Program-made: the position numbers and the translations under genes | Shown here: positions 63,026 through 64,000 of the stretch, piece after piece | How positions within the stretch are numbered: position 1 is the first letter of the stretch | Layout: every line of letters starts with the position of its first letter | Origin: Anaerotruncus colihominis | Lineage (GTDB): Bacteria; Bacillota; Clostridia; Oscillospirales; Ruminococcaceae | NCBI RefSeq assembly: GCF_010206195.1 | Contig: NZ_VIQT01000018.1 | Location: 45,237-109,236, forward strand | Reading direction: 5' to 3' | Length of the DNA stretch: 64,000 nt | The notes under the pieces: model-generated | Database searches by the model: none | What the model saw: only the letters and a program-made list of their open reading frames with translations | What the model was told of the DNA's origin: nothing

Positions 63026-64000
63026 TTATTTGGAGCGCTTCTTCGCAGCCAGAGCGCCGACACCGGCCAGACCAGCGAACGCAGCCGCAACAGCAGCGTT
63101 GATCATGTCGCTGGCGCCCGTGGACGGGTTGCCCTTGTTCTCCTCAGGAGCGGTCGTCGTATCGTCGGAATCCGTCACGTCATCCTTGGAAACAACCGTG
63201 CCATCCTCGATGAACTTGTTCGTAACGAAGAAGTTGTCGAGCCTGTTCGTGCGGAAGTTCAGCGTATTTTCCTCACCGTCAAAGGTCGCATTGATGCGGT
63301 AGATGGTGCCGTTCGCATAGCGGTAGGTGTACATCTTCTCGAAATCGTCAACGATATCGTCAACATCGAGCGCCATACGGCCGGTCGCAGCGAAGGACGG
63401 CTTACCAGGGAAGGAGAAGAACTTGAAGTCCTGATCCGGATACTTGGCAAGAATCTCTTTGATGCCCGCATTGTTGTGAACCATGTTCTTGGTGCTCTCG
63501 TCAGTCACGTTGACCGTGAACTCCCAGCCGCTACCAGCCAGGGTGACGTTTTTGTAATCATTGATCTTCGCGATTTTGTCGAACTGCGTGTCAGTGATGA
63601 CCGGACGGTCATTGTTGATCTCAATGACGTCGCCCTTGTCCAGGCCGCTGATGTAATCGCCGTTCGCTTCTTCGTAACCGTACTGGAACTTGACTTCCTG
63701 CGTGAACACGGACAGGTTGTTCGATTTGCGCACCAGCTTGACGTTGTATTTCACGTCAACCGGCTTGGTCACAACAGTGTCGCGCGCCTCAACATACAGG
63801 TAGTACTGGCCCTTGTACTCCTCGATCTCAAAACGGCTCATGCCCTTGGAGGAGATCTTGGAATAGTTGAACTTGTAGCCGTTCATCAGGTCCTCTGTGA
63901 TCTTGGTGTCTTTGCCGTCAACCGTCAGGCTGACCGGGAACTTGTACTCCTTGCCGGGCTCGAGGATATCGTCGCCGAGCACAACGCCGTCTTCGTCAGC
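63026..64000 (-). CDS. Surface protein with intact NPSTG anchor (5' end beyond window)
   Basis: The frame enters from the right edge; about 324 residues are visible. It is a close paralogue of the protein at 61415, nearly identical over long stretches (MSRFEIEEYKGQYYLYVEAR; DQDFKFFSFPGKPSF; NFFVTNKFIEDGTVVSKDDV). It keeps NPSTGASDMINAAV, a hydrophobic helix and KKRSK, the normal sortase signal. The two genes form a tandem duplication. Confidence 0.85.
   Translation of the reverse strand, partial: ADEDGVVLGDDILEPGKEYKFPVSLTVDGKDTKITEDLMNGYKFNYSKISSKGMSRFEIEEYKGQYYLYVEARDTVVTKPVDVKYNVKLVRKSNNLSVFTQEVKFQYGYEEANGDYISGLDKGDVIEINNDRPVITDTQFDKIAKINDYKNVTLAGSGWEFTVNVTDESTKNMVHNNAGIKEILAKYPDQDFKFFSFPGKPSFAATGRMALDVDDIVDDFEKMYTYRYANGTIYRINATFDGEENTLNFRTNRLDNFFVTNKFIEDGTVVSKDDVTDSDDTTTAPEENKGNPSTGASDMINAAVAAAFAGLAGVGALAAKKRSK

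Overview
The window looks like chromosomal DNA of an anaerobic Gram-positive bacterium of the Clostridia, plausibly near the Oscillospiraceae (the exact taxon is inferred, not shown). Support comes from moderately GC-rich coding DNA, sigma-A-type promoters (TTGACA/TATAAT with 16-18 base spacers), strong AGGAGG ribosome sites, two-subunit iron-sulfur serine dehydratase, a MecA-like adaptor, a minimal SufC/SufB pair, CsoR/CopA, Rnf-type membrane genes and NPxTG-type surface anchors.

Region 1 (1-13,350) is a sugar locus. A leftward AraFGH-like ABC importer faces a rightward SDR dehydrogenase, DgoD-type galactonate dehydratase and SMP-30 lactonase, followed by a LacI-family regulator. Each of the two divergent promoters carries a near-palindrome centred on ACGT just after its -10 box. 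Leftward beyond the transporter lie a creatininase-family enzyme, a DUF5107-TPR protein and an aldose-epimerase-like gene cut by the window edge. Region 2 (13,350-16,450) holds a small HTH gene, a broken GH25 lysozyme with a perfect hairpin, four tRNAs (Gly, Arg, His, Gln), rpe and a mecA-like gene.

Region 3 (16,500-21,750) is an unusual Rnf-like operon, C-D-E-A. It lacks rnfG and rnfB, has a very long Ala-rich RnfC tail, and lacks both the RnfC glycine loop and the membrane cysteines expected to hold the RnfA/RnfE iron-sulfur centre. Region 4 (21,750-27,350) has a 219 bp MITE-like element, a membrane-anchored glycosidase-like protein, a CBM9-like protein, sdaAB/sdaAA and a highly biased surface-protein gene. 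Region 5 (27,400-31,700, leftward) has a lipoprotein, then DtxR, a ZIP transporter, SufC, SufB and an acetyltransferase.

Region 6 (31,700-38,760) has an XRE regulator with an intact 161 bp MITE at its stop codon, a serine recombinase, a chemoreceptor with a zinc-binding CZB domain, and a zur-znuABC operon behind a 45 bp palindrome. Region 7 (39,000-48,900) is a galactose-type mglBAC importer followed by a response regulator, sensor kinase and two extra sugar-binding proteins, which look like a sugar-sensing unit for the importer; tRNA-Val follows.

Region 8 (48,900-64,000) has a lone NuoE-like protein, a SUKH/DUF4253 immunity-like protein, a CsoR/CopA copper operon with a fused CopZ that has its own ribosome site, an amidohydrolase, a small-multidrug-export protein, a flippase, a nucleotidase with LysM, and two tandem paralogous surface proteins of which one has a degenerate anchor. 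Two genes (a response regulator and the flippase) appear to begin with CTG.
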